DNA of 33,325 bases from CAIMZW01 sp037133095 (GTDB lineage Bacteria; Actinomycetota; Actinomycetes; Nanopelagicales; Nanopelagicaceae): contig JBAXOT010000020.1 in NCBI GenBank assembly GCA_037133095.1, positions 1 through 33,325 on the forward strand, in the 5' to 3' direction. Shown piece after piece: positions 1-8,912 of the stretch. Both the position numbers and the translations under genes were made by a program. Numbering within the stretch: position 1 is the first letter of the stretch; every line of letters begins with the position of its first letter. The notes below the pieces were generated by a model. The model did not search any database and had not been told where the DNA came from. It saw only the letters and a list, made by a program, of their open reading frames with translations.

Positions 1-410
1 GCACCGAGCCATGGATTTGCCAATCGAAGCCACAGGTCTTGCGCGACTTCAGTATCTGATACGAGTCGGCGCAGTAATCCGCCCCGACTCAACAGTGCAA
101 AATATTGTGCGAGTCGGCGTTCCAGCGAGGAATAGATACCAATGCGAAGTTGGCTGATAGTGGTCAGTGCCGCTTTGTGCTCGATCAAGCGAGAGGCATA
201 GCGAAGCACTCCACGAGAGAGACCGAAAAAGCGCACCGCAACTATCGCCACTTCCAGAACTAAAATCGGTGGTCGCATCGATGCCATCGATATCAACCAA
301 GCGCTCGTGCCCAGTAAACCGACTGCCATCGCACTCGAGAGTCCGCCAATGAGTCCAGATGCCAACATCGCATTTGTTTGTGGGCGTAAGAAGCTTCGAA
401 GATGTTTCAT
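1..410 (-). CDS. cydC: CydC, N-terminal part of cytochrome bd assembly ABC exporter (cut by window edge)
   Basis: First 136 codons of the partner of CydD. The CydDC heterodimer exports reduced thiols (glutathione/cysteine) and is needed to assemble cytochrome bd. I translated the stretch by hand: it begins MKHLRSFLRPQ and is open to base 1. It contains WLISMASMRPPILVLEVA, the run GLSRGVLRYASRLIEH and a final VSDTEVAQDLWLR, all typical of the first transmembrane helices and coupling region of CydC. The ATPase domain lies outside the window. The ATG (408-410) overlaps the cydD stop as ATGA, so the two subunits are translationally coupled. Identity is secure from sequence and position; only the missing C-terminus is uncertain. 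Confidence 0.93.
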   Translation of the reverse strand, partial: MKHLRSFLRPQTNAMLASGLIGGLSSAMAVGLLGTSAWLISMASMRPPILVLEVAIVAVRFFGLSRGVLRYASRLIEHKAALTTISQLRIGIYSSLERRLAQYFALLSRGGLLRRLVSDTEVAQDLWLRLANPWLG

Positions 411-2041
411 TTGCCCAGCCCGAATACCACGGTAGGTTCTTGATCCATGAGCCCGATCCGGTGAGTCACGAGTACCACGATCTTGCCGGCGGCAAGTTCC
501 GCTTTCAGAGCCTGCAAGATTCCAGATTCGCCAATGTCATCAACAGATGCAGATGGTTCATCCAAAATTAGAAGCCGAGCCGGTTTGATCAGCGATCGTG
601 CCAACGCGATTTTTCGTTTCTGACCTACCGAGAGTTGCTCTGAAATTTGGCCAAGGTCGGTATCAATGCCGTGAGGGAGATCGCCCTCTGAGAGTTCGAC
701 CCTGGCGAGAAGGGCAATAATTTCTTCATTGCTCAGGTCAGGATTGCCCTGGTGGAGAATTTCCTTCACCGTCGCTCTGGGAAAATTAATTGATTGAGAG
801 AGCCATGACAGATGCGACTGCCAGTTGGCTAAATCTATTGTCCGTAGATTATGCGCAACTCCAGAGACAATCACATTTACAGTGCCTTCATAATTACGTA
901 CAAAACCGAGAAAAATCGCAAGGAGTGTGCTCTTGCCTGAACCTGAAGGACCGACGATGAGATTTATCTTTTGCGGAGTAATTCGACCAGGCGGAATAAC
1001 CACTTGTGTTCGATTGGGATAGGCAACAATCAACTCTGTCCAAGAAATTTCATCAATCTCAGAAATTAGCACTTCTCCAGAAACCGTTGGCTTGTCGAGA
1101 ATGCCAAAAATTCTCGTTGCGGCTTCAACCCCATCGGCGGCCGCATGAAAATAAGATGCCACTTGTCTAATAGGCCAATAAACCTCTGGCGCCAGAATCA
1201 AAATGAAGAGTCCAGTCCGGAGCGAAAGAGATCCACCTACCAAGCGAAGTCCAATGGAAACTGCAATCAGTGCAACCGAGAGCGTCGCAATAACTTCCAA
1301 TGCGAGCGCAGAGAGAAAGGATATTTTCAACACTTTCATTGTTTCATCGCGATATCGCGTGCCAATTCGCTCCAAATTCTCTTCTTGATGCTTTGCACGA
1401 CCGAAAACTTTCAGCGTTGGCAAACCAGATAGGAGATCAAGGAAGTAACCACTTAAAGATGCAAGCGTCTGCCAGCGCTTGTGCGTAGCAGCCCCAGTGA
1501 ATCTTCCGATGATAATTCCAAAAAGTGGGATCAAGGGAACCGTGACCAAGATGATGACAGCCGATGTTAGATCCTTTGTCGCAATTGATATTCCCACCAG
1601 AAGAGGTACTACGGATGCGATAAAGAGTTGTGGCAAGAATCTGGAAAAATATGCATCCAAACCATCGATGCCTTTTGTCGCGAGCAACGAAATAGCCGCA
1701 GGACCTTCATCAAAGATCTCTTGAGCCTGACCACTCAACACTTTATCAAGCAAGGCGGAGCGGAGTTCGTCTCGCATCCGAGAACTCGAACGAGCTGCCA
1801 CATATTCAACGACGAAATTGATGACGCCACGCAAAAGGAAGTAGGCCAGAATTGCCAGGACCAAATTTCTATTGCTCGTTAAATCTTTTTTTTGTTGAAA
1901 GATGTCAGTCACGAGAGTTGAGATGGCGCCACTTTGACCGATTACGAGAATAGCTAAAATCAACGCCAAACATCCTTGGGCAAAAAGAAATCCGCGGCTA
2001 CTTTGAGAGTATCGAAGTAGCCGCGGATCTAATGGTTTCAC
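407..2041 (-). CDS. cydD: CydD, cytochrome bd assembly ABC exporter subunit
   Basis: A 544-residue half transporter that works with CydC in the membrane to export thiols and mature cytochrome bd. Residues 1 to about 310 form the six-helix ABC exporter domain. The ATPase domain follows, with Walker A GPSGSGKST at 364-372, an LSVGQ signature at 470-474, Walker B LLILDEP at 490-496 and the switch His at 527. The signature reads LSVGQ rather than LSGGQ, a mild change. The start is GTG at 2041, overlapping the cydB TGA as GTGA, and the stop overlaps cydC. The gene order cydABDC is the classical one in actinobacteria and bacilli, which supports the D/C assignment. Confidence 0.95.
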   Translation of the reverse strand: MKPLDPRLLRYSQSSRGFLFAQGCLALILAILVIGQSGAISTLVTDIFQQKKDLTSNRNLVLAILAYFLLRGVINFVVEYVAARSSSRMRDELRSALLDKVLSGQAQEIFDEGPAAISLLATKGIDGLDAYFSRFLPQLFIASVVPLLVGISIATKDLTSAVIILVTVPLIPLFGIIIGRFTGAATHKRWQTLASLSGYFLDLLSGLPTLKVFGRAKHQEENLERIGTRYRDETMKVLKISFLSALALEVIATLSVALIAVSIGLRLVGGSLSLRTGLFILILAPEVYWPIRQVASYFHAAADGVEAATRIFGILDKPTVSGEVLISEIDEISWTELIVAYPNRTQVVIPPGRITPQKINLIVGPSGSGKSTLLAIFLGFVRNYEGTVNVIVSGVAHNLRTIDLANWQSHLSWLSQSINFPRATVKEILHQGNPDLSNEEIIALLARVELSEGDLPHGIDTDLGQISEQLSVGQKRKIALARSLIKPARLLILDEPSASVDDIGESGILQALKAELAAGKIVVLVTHRIGLMDQEPTVVFGLGK

Positions 2042-3087
2042 GGATGTATTTTGTCCAATACTCCGCCTTCTGGCGATGTGATATGGGTAGAACTGATGCG
2101 TTTCCTAAATACCCAATAAGTCCAGCCCTGGTATATGAGGACAACCGGAGTCAGAACTACGGCCACGATAGTCATCACCTTGAGCGTGTAGTGGGTGCTC
2201 GAGGCATTGAAAATATTCAACGAATCAGCTGCCGACAGCGAACTTGGCATCACATTTGGATATAGACCCGCAAAGAGCGTGATGACAACAAGTGCCGATG
2301 TAATCGAGGAGGCAAGGAAAGCCAGACCTTCCCTACCCATTCGATGAGCCGCCAGCGCTCCCACCCATGCCAAGACCACAGCCAAAGAGAGAATGCGAAC
2401 ATCCGTCTTGGAGGTGAGCCCAAAGGTAGTCCAGGAAAGGAATGCAATTGCAAGAACTGCAGTAACTAGACCTAGTTTGCCAGCCAATTCATTTGCTTGC
2501 TTGCGAATGGCACCGTCGGTCTTCAAAGCAAGGAAGAAGGATCCGTGGGTGGCGAAGAGAAAGAGCGTCACAAGTCCGCCAAGAAGGGCATAAGGGTTCA
2601 AGAGATTAAAGAAACCACCGACATATTCGATGACACCTTTACCGCTCTTTTGCAAAGGAACACCGCGAACGATGTTTGCGAAGGCGACTCCCCACAGCAG
2701 AGCCGGTACAGCGCTGCTGATGACGATTGCGTTGTCCCAACGATTGCGCCATTGCACCTTGCCATACTTACTGCGGTATTCGAAAGCCACGCCACGGACA
2801 ATCAGCGAGAGCAGAATAAGGAAAAGCGGTAAGTAAAAACCACTGAACAGCGTTGCATACCATTCTGGAAATGCCGCGAATGTTGCACCTCCGGCGACGA
2901 GCAACCAAACCTCATTGCCATCCCATAGTGGTCCAAGTGTTGTGAGAACAGCCCGACGTTCGGCTTGATCTTTTGCAACAAGTTTTAATGTGATTCCAAC
3001 TCCAAAGTCGAAACCTTCCAAGATGAAATAGCCGATCCAGAGGACTGCGATGAGAACAAACCAAAATGAATTTAATGACATTTTCAT
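2038..3087 (-). CDS. cydB: Cytochrome bd ubiquinol/menaquinol oxidase subunit II
   Basis: CydB is the second core subunit of cytochrome bd, the high-affinity oxidase that passes quinol electrons to O2 without pumping protons. The 349-residue product is strongly hydrophobic with about eight to nine membrane segments. It opens with the family-typical FWFVLIAVLWIGYFILEGFD and then has the GPLWDGNEVWLLVAGG stretch (about residues 52-67), the most conserved block of CydB. It starts at ATG 3087 behind an AAGGGG ribosome site, only 6 bases after the cydA stop, and its stop overlaps the cydD start. Length is normal for the short bacterial form. Confidence 0.96.
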   Translation of the reverse strand: MKMSLNSFWFVLIAVLWIGYFILEGFDFGVGITLKLVAKDQAERRAVLTTLGPLWDGNEVWLLVAGGATFAAFPEWYATLFSGFYLPLFLILLSLIVRGVAFEYRSKYGKVQWRNRWDNAIVISSAVPALLWGVAFANIVRGVPLQKSGKGVIEYVGGFFNLLNPYALLGGLVTLFLFATHGSFFLALKTDGAIRKQANELAGKLGLVTAVLAIAFLSWTTFGLTSKTDVRILSLAVVLAWVGALAAHRMGREGLAFLASSITSALVVITLFAGLYPNVMPSSLSAADSLNIFNASSTHYTLKVMTIVAVVLTPVVLIYQGWTYWVFRKRISSTHITSPEGGVLDKIHP

Positions 3088-3093
3088 CGCCCC

Positions 3094-4488
3094 TTAGTAA
3101 GCCATCGTCAGCATGGAATCAGAATCTTTTGACTCTGAAATAACTGTTTTTTCTGGTCCAACCTTGATTGCTCGAATCATTAATCCGAACTCGATCACCG
3201 CGAGGAATCCGTAGAGAGCGGTGAAGACAATCATCGTGAAGAGAACGCTGCCAGCGCTCACGCTCGTGCTCACACCATCTGAAGTCTTCATCAAACCGAA
3301 GACGATCCAAGGTTGGCGGGCACTTTCGGTAAAGATCCAGCCCGCAGCAATTCCAAGAAGTGGAAGGATTGGCATGAGGAGTAGGCCGCGAACAAACCAC
3401 TTATTTTCCGGTATCTTGCGACCTTTTCTCATGAACCACAAGGTAAAGAGCGCAAAGAACGTGGCAAGCGCGCCGAAACCGATCATTAATCGGAAGCCCC
3501 AATAAGCGAGCGGAATATTTGGCTTGTAGTTGCCTGGACCGTACTTCTGCTCATAGCTCTTCTGGAGGTCATTGACGCCTTCAACAACGCCTTTGAAGTT
3601 TCCAGTGCTCATGAACGAGAGCACACCCGGCAAACCGATTTGGAAGACTGGTTTTGATCCATCAAGCGTGCCTACAGTGAAGAGCGAAAATGGTGCACTG
3701 TCCTGAGAGCTATAAAGCGCCTCGGCGGCGGCCATCTTCATTGGCTGTTGCTTGACCATAATTCTTGAGGTCCAGTCACCGGATACGGTAACAATCAAGA
3801 AGGCAATGATGACGGTTACTAGGCCGATTTTAAGAACGGGCTTGGCCACTTCAGTATCGCGACCTCGCACCAACATCCAACCAGCAACTCCGGCGAAAAG
3901 TCCGCCAGCGCTCAAGAAGGCGGAAGGTACAGTGTGGAAGAAGGCTGCCACTGCCGTGTTCTGAGTTAAAACTTTAATAATGTTGGTCAATTCCGCCCGA
4001 CCTCGACCAGCGTTCAAGGTGTAGCCGACTGGGTGCTGCATAAATGCATTTGCGGCCAAGATGAAGTAGGCCGAGAACAACGTTCCCAGGGCCGCCAACC
4101 AGATGGTTGCCACATGCATCTTCTTGGAAAGTCGATCCCAACCAAAGATCCAAAGACCCAGGAAGGTACTTTCTAAGAAGAAGGCGAGTAAGCCTTCTAT
4201 GGCTAGTGGCGCGCCGAATATATCGCCGACAAAACGGCTGTAGGAGGACCAGTTCATGCCGAATTGGAACTCTTGGACGATGCCTGTGACGACACCCATG
4301 GCGAAGTTAATAAGAAAAAGTTTGCCAAAGAATTTTGTGGCTCGAAGGTATTTGTCCTGATTGGTGCGGTACCAAGCAGTATGTAAACCGGCTACTAGAA
4401 ATCCCGATCCGATGGTGATGGGAACGAAGATGAAGTGATAGACGGTTGTGATGGCAAATTGCCAGCGAGCGAGATCTAATGCATTCAC
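3094..4488 (-). CDS. cydA: Cytochrome bd quinol oxidase subunit I
   Basis: CydA carries hemes b558, b595 and d and the quinol site. In this 464-residue protein the expected residues are all visible. His18 (YHFIFVP) is the heme b595 ligand; His185 (FFHTVPSAF) and Met335 (GFRLMIG) are the b558 axial ligands. Glu98 and Glu106 line the proton/oxygen path, and Lys251/Glu256 (KMAAAEAL) form the quinol-loop pair. The GWIFTESARQPW block is at 383-394. The protein is shorter than the E. coli long-Q-loop form and fits the short-Q-loop class. Start is GTG 4488 behind a GGAGAG ribosome site. It is the first gene of the cydABDC operon. A menaquinol donor is likely in actinobacteria, but that is inference. 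Confidence 0.97.
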   Translation of the reverse strand: MNALDLARWQFAITTVYHFIFVPITIGSGFLVAGLHTAWYRTNQDKYLRATKFFGKLFLINFAMGVVTGIVQEFQFGMNWSSYSRFVGDIFGAPLAIEGLLAFFLESTFLGLWIFGWDRLSKKMHVATIWLAALGTLFSAYFILAANAFMQHPVGYTLNAGRGRAELTNIIKVLTQNTAVAAFFHTVPSAFLSAGGLFAGVAGWMLVRGRDTEVAKPVLKIGLVTVIIAFLIVTVSGDWTSRIMVKQQPMKMAAAEALYSSQDSAPFSLFTVGTLDGSKPVFQIGLPGVLSFMSTGNFKGVVEGVNDLQKSYEQKYGPGNYKPNIPLAYWGFRLMIGFGALATFFALFTLWFMRKGRKIPENKWFVRGLLLMPILPLLGIAAGWIFTESARQPWIVFGLMKTSDGVSTSVSAGSVLFTMIVFTALYGFLAVIEFGLMIRAIKVGPEKTVISESKDSDSMLTMAY

Positions 4489-4628
4489 TAAAGACTCTCC
4501 TCTGTTAGGTCTAAGGAGATACTGTCAAAAGAACTCAGGGTTTTCCCACACAATCGTGCGTGTTTGGCATCACCTTGGCGGTTTTACGCTCAAAAATTCG
4601 AACTTTTGTGAATAAAAGAGGGGTAGCC

Positions 4629-6053
4629 CTAGCCCAAACTCTCTTGCCTTTTAATGGCATTTCTTGACAAGAGAATATGACCAAAGAAGCCAATTGCCAG
4701 CGCAATGATGACTCCGATGTTGGAATAGGCCCAAGCACCATTTTTACCCCCGATAAACCGAAGAAAATATCCCTGCCAGGAGAGCCAAGAGGCAAAGGTA
4801 TTGGTGACGAAACCCCAACCAATAATCGAGCCACATATCACCAGGCAAATCGATCGCAGATTCCATCCCCCGTATCGACCTTGCGCGTCAAAAAGCTCAT
4901 TTTCCGCATAATCCTTTTTGCGTAAAGCCACATCAGCAACAAAAATCGCAGACCACACAGCGATAGGTACGCCAAGGGTTATAAGAAACCCTTGGAATGG
5001 GATAAAGAAATTTTTTGCTACCCAGACGATGTAAATGGTGCCCATGGTCATAATGACGGAATCAATAGAAGCAGCGATATGTCGTTTTACGGGTAAGCCA
5101 ATCGAGACCAACGTGATTCCTGATGAGTACAGATCCAGAATTGCCCCGCCAATGAGGCCAAGAACAGCGACAACCGCAAAGGGGATTAAGTACCAAGTGG
5201 GCAAGAGGGTCGTGAGAGCGCCGATGGGATCGTTAGCAATTTTGTCACTCAAGGTTTTGCTGCTTCCTGCCAGCAACGAACCGTAGATAACTAAAATTAC
5301 GGGCACAATGGACGAGCCAAAAACCGTCCAGCCGATTACACCCTTACTAGAGGCGCTGCGCGGTAAATAGCGAGAATAGTCAGCAGCCGAATTAACCCAT
5401 CCCAAACCAATCCCGGTGATGCCAAAGATTAAGGCGCCCATGAATCCTTGCAGAGTGCCGGAGTGAATAGCATGGACCGCATGCCAATCGATTTTGTGAA
5501 TGGTGAGTGCGATGTATCCGACGGTGAGAAGAATGGTTGAGACCGTCAGCCACCGCTGAATTTTCATGATTACCTGAAAACCTAAAACCCCACCGAAAAC
5601 TGTAAGTCCCGCCGCCGCCAGGAAACCAAAGATTCTGGAGAGGTTGTGGTCGATATGACCAAGTCGAGAAAAAACTGTCTCTGTCGCGAGCGTCGCTAAT
5701 GAAACAAGGACTGTCTCCCAACCAACAAAAATCAAGTACGAGAGCAAGCCAGGCACGATATTTCCCTTGACGCCAAATGCGGCGCGTGACAGCGTCATGG
5801 TCGGCGCACTTGCTCGCTTGCCAGCCAAGGAACTTATTCCAACGAGAAAGAACGAAGCAACAGTTCCGATAATCGCGGCAAAGGTTGCCTGCCAAAACGA
5901 AATGCCAAAGCCTAAGAAAAAAGCACCATAAGAGAGTGCCAGGAACGAGACATTCGCAGCCGCCCAGGGCCAAAAAAGTGAACGGGGGTTGCCACCGCGC
6001 TCTGATTCAGCGATGACATTTACGCCGTTGAGTTCTATTTTAGAATTGGTCAA
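4629..6053 (-). CDS. NCS1-family nucleobase permease (purine/cytosine type)
   Basis: A 474-residue integral membrane protein with about twelve hydrophobic segments. It resembles the purine-cytosine permease branch of nucleobase:cation symporter-1. The N-terminal FWPWAAANVSFLALSYGAF and the following RASAPTMTLSRAAFG block (about residues 79-93) are characteristic: the second corresponds to the GxRAxxPxMxxSRAxFG signature. It probably imports cytosine, another nucleobase or a related heterocycle; the substrate cannot be read from sequence. The start is TTG 6053, chosen because AAAGGGG lies 6 bases upstream; there is no better ATG. It follows the acetyltransferase gene by 71 bases that hold a perfect inverted repeat, so it may have its own promoter. 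Confidence 0.82.
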   Translation of the reverse strand: MTNSKIELNGVNVIAESERGGNPRSLFWPWAAANVSFLALSYGAFFLGFGISFWQATFAAIIGTVASFFLVGISSLAGKRASAPTMTLSRAAFGVKGNIVPGLLSYLIFVGWETVLVSLATLATETVFSRLGHIDHNLSRIFGFLAAAGLTVFGGVLGFQVIMKIQRWLTVSTILLTVGYIALTIHKIDWHAVHAIHSGTLQGFMGALIFGITGIGLGWVNSAADYSRYLPRSASSKGVIGWTVFGSSIVPVILVIYGSLLAGSSKTLSDKIANDPIGALTTLLPTWYLIPFAVVAVLGLIGGAILDLYSSGITLVSIGLPVKRHIAASIDSVIMTMGTIYIVWVAKNFFIPFQGFLITLGVPIAVWSAIFVADVALRKKDYAENELFDAQGRYGGWNLRSICLVICGSIIGWGFVTNTFASWLSWQGYFLRFIGGKNGAWAYSNIGVIIALAIGFFGHILLSRNAIKRQESLG

Positions 6054-6079
6054 AGCCCGCCCCTTTAGTGAGAAGGGCT
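6054..6079 (-). promoter_or_regulatory. Possible hairpin covering the ribosome site of the permease
   Basis: AGCCC at 6054-6058 can pair with GGGCT at 6075-6079. Alternatively the AAGGGGC ribosome site can pair with the upstream GCCCTT. Either fold would place the Shine-Dalgarno bases in or next to a stem directly before the TTG start. This could be translational control or chance; no known riboswitch class was recognised. Confidence 0.25.
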
Positions 6080-6100
6080 AAAGATACTATTTATTACCGA

Positions 6101-6116
6101 TTTCACAGCAGTGAAA
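6101..6116. promoter_or_regulatory. Perfect inverted repeat upstream of the NCS1 permease
   Basis: TTTCAC-AGCA-GTGAAA has 6-base arms and a 4-base spacer. It lies 48-63 bases before the permease start and just after the acetyltransferase stop. No T-run follows on either strand, so it is unlikely to be an intrinsic terminator. A dimeric repressor operator is the better guess, but no regulator gene sits next to it. Confidence 0.35.
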
Positions 6117-6124
6117 GGCAACTT

Positions 6125-6709
6125 TCAACGAGCCAATAGGGCTTGCAAATTCGCTTTTGTTTCAGGCCACTCGGGCGCGATAATCGAGTACATGACGGTA
6201 TCTCGTCGAGTTCCGTCACGACGGGGCATGTGGTTTCGAAGTGATCCTTCGTATTTTGCGCCGATTCTCTCAATAGCGCGCAGCGAACGAGTGTTCAGAA
6301 TGTCGGCCTTGATCTGTACGCGTTCACATCCACGTGCCTCAAAAGCCTCGGTCATTAAGAGAAGTTTAGTTTCAGTATTGATTCCAGTGCGGCGGGCCAC
6401 CGCGCCATAAAAGGTCGATCCAATTTCGATATTCTTAAACTCAACAGATATATCTGAGAACGATGTGCTGCCGACCGCATCACCCGTCCGAAGATCAATG
6501 ACCGCAAATGGCTCTCGAGAACCGGCCTCACGTTGAGCAATCATTCTTCCCACGACATCAACCATGTCGGATTCAGTGCGGGGAATCGGGAACTTTGTGA
6601 GCACCCATCGCCAAAGATCTGCATCGTTTGCGGTGTGCTGAAAAAGTTGTGGTGCGTGATGCAGAGCCAATGGTTCTAGTCGAACCCAATCTCCTTGCAT
6701 ACGCACCAC
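6125..6709 (-). CDS. GNAT acetyltransferase, RimJ/RimL-like
   Basis: A 194-residue GCN5-related N-acetyltransferase of the RimJ/RimL (Acetyltransf_3) type, which moves acetyl from acetyl-CoA to protein N-termini or small molecules. It opens with GDWVRLEPLALHHAPQL. The core beta strands carry FAVIDLRTGDAVGSTSF and then the pantetheine-binding region YGAVARRTGINTETKLLLM. The late block NTRSLRAIERIGAKYEG is the family's hallmark N-x-x-S-x-x-x-x-E-x-x-G-x-x-x-E/Y-G pattern. The substrate is unknown. The start is unsettled: GTG 6709, GTG 6706 or ATG 6700 are all possible, with no clear ribosome site. A TAGATT box (6713-6718) just upstream would suit a near-leaderless transcript. It lies 10 bases downstream of the small exported protein gene. 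Confidence 0.85.
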   Translation of the reverse strand: MVRMQGDWVRLEPLALHHAPQLFQHTANDADLWRWVLTKFPIPRTESDMVDVVGRMIAQREAGSREPFAVIDLRTGDAVGSTSFSDISVEFKNIEIGSTFYGAVARRTGINTETKLLLMTEAFEARGCERVQIKADILNTRSLRAIERIGAKYEGSLRNHMPRRDGTRRDTVMYSIIAPEWPETKANLQALLAR

Positions 6710-6719
6710 AATAATCTAG

Positions 6720-6950
6720 TTAATGATTATTTTTCTTTTTTGTCTCTGTAGGCGTTGGAGTTGGCTTCTTGTGGTGCTTTACCCGAGGTGGGTATTTAGC
6801 CTTCTCCTTCTCATTCTCTTTCTTGTTTTCTTCATTCGATACCGATATGGAAGGCTTCTTTGTTGGTGATGGGGAGGAAGAGGCGGCAAAAGCCGCACTC
6901 GGCGCGGCCAGAGCTGCAACAAGCAATCCAACTAGTAGGACTTTTTTCAT
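6720..6950 (-). CDS. Small exported Lys/Pro/Thr-rich protein, function unknown
   Basis: A 76-residue product that I cannot assign to a family. Residues 1 to about 22 (MKKVLLVGLLVAALAAPSAA) form a clear Sec signal peptide ending in an AFA-A type cleavage site. The mature part is about 54 residues, lacks hydrophobic segments and aromatic residues apart from one Tyr, and is strongly basic: a Ser/Pro/Lys stretch, a charged ENKKENEKEKAK run, then Pro-Thr repeats and a KKKNNH tail. It looks disordered. A cell-wall associated or polyanion-binding role would fit but is a guess. ATG 6950 has GAAAGGCG upstream. It may be co-transcribed with the acetyltransferase gene that starts 10 bases later. Confidence 0.7.
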   Translation of the reverse strand: MKKVLLVGLLVAALAAPSAAFAASSSPSPTKKPSISVSNEENKKENEKEKAKYPPRVKHHKKPTPTPTETKKKNNH

Positions 6951-7002
6951 GGACGATTCGCCTTTCGGGGACTGTTAGACGGGACCCAATTCTCCCACGA
7001 AA

Positions 7003-8226
7003 TCAATCGTTTTCGGAACGAATATTTTCGATTTTTAAAGTGTTTGCCAAAAGTCCACTTCCAATTAGTGCGAGCGCAGGAAAGAGCAGCGCCAGTGGCA
7101 AACCGATCCAGCCCGCTAAGAGCGATACAGCTCCGCGGCCGATAAAGAAGCCAAGCGAACTGATAACACCCATTCGAGCCAGCGCCCTTGCCGTCGGTAA
7201 TCCCGGAATACTCCCTGAGATCGTTACATATGAAGGTGGCATTGGCGCAACACCCAATCCCAAAATTGCATATGAGAGGCACATGACAATTACTGCTAAC
7301 AATTTATGATGTTCGACAGTCAAGTGGGAGATGATTAATCCACTGGCGTAGCCAATCCCGCCAATAATTCCACCAAACTTGATGACACGTGGAATTCCAA
7401 TTTTATCGATTAATTTGCCAACGCTAAATCTTCCGACAATTTGAGCCGCAAGAAATGAGGTGTACCCGAGAGTGTTAAATCCAATCCCTATATGGAGATC
7501 TTCTTTCAACAAAATGGATGACCAATCGCCAACCGAAGCTTCTGCAACGAGCGCCAGCAGTGAACCGAGCGAGACTAGGTAGAGGAAACGTTTAATCTCG
7601 GGAGGAATTGCATCCTCATGTTTTACGGCTTGATTTGCGGCAATATCCTCTTGATCTGATGCAAAAGGAAGTAACTCTTTGGAAACAACCCAAATTCCAA
7701 AGAGCGCGAGCGCAGAGTTAATGATCAGGTGGTATTCCGGCGTAAGCAGTTTCGCCAACAATCCAGCAAGCATCGAGCCTGTCAAGGCACCAATACTCCA
7801 CGAACCGTGAAATGAAGGCATGAGCGAGCGACCACTCTGTGCCTCAATCATCGCACCTTGAGAATTGGTTCCGACATTTGCCATTGAATACATAAAGCCA
7901 CCGAAGAAGGCCACTATCGGGACTTGCCAAAGGGCATTCATAAAGCCGTTGGCTACTTGGACCCCCGCGACACCAACCATGACCAGCTGAACCAAACGGC
8001 GAGTTCCAACTCGATGTGCGATTCGTCCGCCAAACATCGTTCCCGCCATGGAACCAAGATTGCCGATCATCAGACTCGTGCCGAAAGCGGTATTGCTTGC
8101 ACCCACATGTGACTTTATTTCGGCCAACCTGGCTGCGGTTGCTGCCACCATCATTCCCATAAAAAAGAAGGTGGTTCGAAGCGCCCAACGTGCCCGAAGG
8201 ACTCTTTCAGGCTGGATGGAGTTCAC
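7003..8226 (-). CDS. Major facilitator superfamily transporter (YbjJ-like)
   Basis: A 407-residue membrane protein with about twelve hydrophobic helices. It has the MFS loop 2-3 motif in the form FGGRIAHRVGTRRLVQ (about residues 64-79) and a matching half-repeat RFSVGKLIDKIGIPRVIKFGG in the second half. The GxxxHGSWSIGALTGSMLAG region (about 140-158) is like the YbjJ branch, whose substrates are poorly known. Start is GTG 8226. There is no ribosome site, but TAAACT at 8233-8238 ends 6 bases before the GTG, so a leaderless message is likely. It is divergent from the membrane-protein pair at 8337. Substrate cannot be inferred. Confidence 0.85.
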   Translation of the reverse strand: MNSIQPERVLRARWALRTTFFFMGMMVAATAARLAEIKSHVGASNTAFGTSLMIGNLGSMAGTMFGGRIAHRVGTRRLVQLVMVGVAGVQVANGFMNALWQVPIVAFFGGFMYSMANVGTNSQGAMIEAQSGRSLMPSFHGSWSIGALTGSMLAGLLAKLLTPEYHLIINSALALFGIWVVSKELLPFASDQEDIAANQAVKHEDAIPPEIKRFLYLVSLGSLLALVAEASVGDWSSILLKEDLHIGIGFNTLGYTSFLAAQIVGRFSVGKLIDKIGIPRVIKFGGIIGGIGYASGLIISHLTVEHHKLLAVIVMCLSYAILGLGVAPMPPSYVTISGSIPGLPTARALARMGVISSLGFFIGRGAVSLLAGWIGLPLALLFPALALIGSGLLANTLKIENIRSEND

Positions 8227-8336
8227 CGAGGAAGTTTAGTGCCATTGCAATTCGTGATTGATTAACCAGCCAAACCTGACGATTTCGAGACACCCGACGG
8301 CAATAATAGATATTCCCATCAAGGAGAGTGACTGAA

Positions 8337-8912
8337 ATGGCAGCAGAAGCACCGGTAAAGAGTAATTTCCAGATAGTGCCGTTAAAAGCGCTGCCTTTTG
8401 TCGGACTAATCTTCATCACTTTAATCATCGGAATTACCACCAATAGGTTGTGGATTTTGGATTTCTATCACGTTGTCGGCGGTGGACTCTGGACAGCGAT
8501 TGATCTCTTTGTTGGATTTATCGTGGGGCCCATTCTTGGCACCTTGTCCATCCCAGCGCGTATGGAATTCTCAAAGAAGTTCATGCCAAAAATGTTGGTA
8601 CTGATGCCGACGCTGGTGATCATGACTCTGGCTGCAGGTTGGCAACTCGCGCGGCATCAGGGGTTTATTCTCTCTTCCGATAAACACCATGGTTGGGTAG
8701 TTGGCTCGATGGTAGTTGTTGGAGTTATGGCAGTTATTGCTTTAGGGATTCTTGAGCCAGCAAATATCGCAGTCTTATATGAGCTTCGAAAGCCCCAACC
8801 CAATGGAGAGCGAATCGGAAGGTTAATGAAGCGCTTTCTCTACACCGCTGGAATCACCGGAGCTATGCAAGTTGCCACGCTCATCGTTATGACAAGGATT
8901 GCCACATTATGA
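8337..8912 (+). CDS. Multi-pass membrane protein, unknown (CopD/DUF2269-like appearance)
   Basis: A 191-residue protein with about four to five hydrophobic segments. The first reads FVGLIFITLIIGITTNRLW and is followed by FYHVVGGGLWTAIDLFVGF. The His followed by GGGLW in a membrane helix resembles CopD or DUF2269-type membrane proteins, but the match is by eye only. ATG 8337 was chosen over the in-frame GTG at 8328 because AAGGAG at 8321-8326 is 10 bases before the ATG and only 1 base before the GTG. The gene overlaps the next one by ATGA, so the two products are probably made in equal amounts and act together. Function unknown. Confidence 0.75.
   Translation: MAAEAPVKSNFQIVPLKALPFVGLIFITLIIGITTNRLWILDFYHVVGGGLWTAIDLFVGFIVGPILGTLSIPARMEFSKKFMPKMLVLMPTLVIMTLAAGWQLARHQGFILSSDKHHGWVVGSMVVVGVMAVIALGILEPANIAVLYELRKPQPNGERIGRLMKRFLYTAGITGAMQVATLIVMTRIATL

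Noticed and set aside
4523..4528. TTGACA on the minus strand upstream of cydA, as a promoter -35 box
   Set aside because: A -10 box at proper spacing would fall within the ribosome site of cydA and is a poor match (TAACAG), so the geometry is not credible.
4606..4612. TTGTGAA as a Rex (redox repressor) site before cydAB
   Set aside because: Only one half-site is present; the second half TTCACAA does not follow at the required 4-base spacing.
5392..5973. Long open frame antisense to or overlapping the NCS1 permease
   Set aside because: It lies wholly within the permease gene on the same strand in another frame, has Trp/Cys/His-rich non-protein-like composition and no ribosome site.
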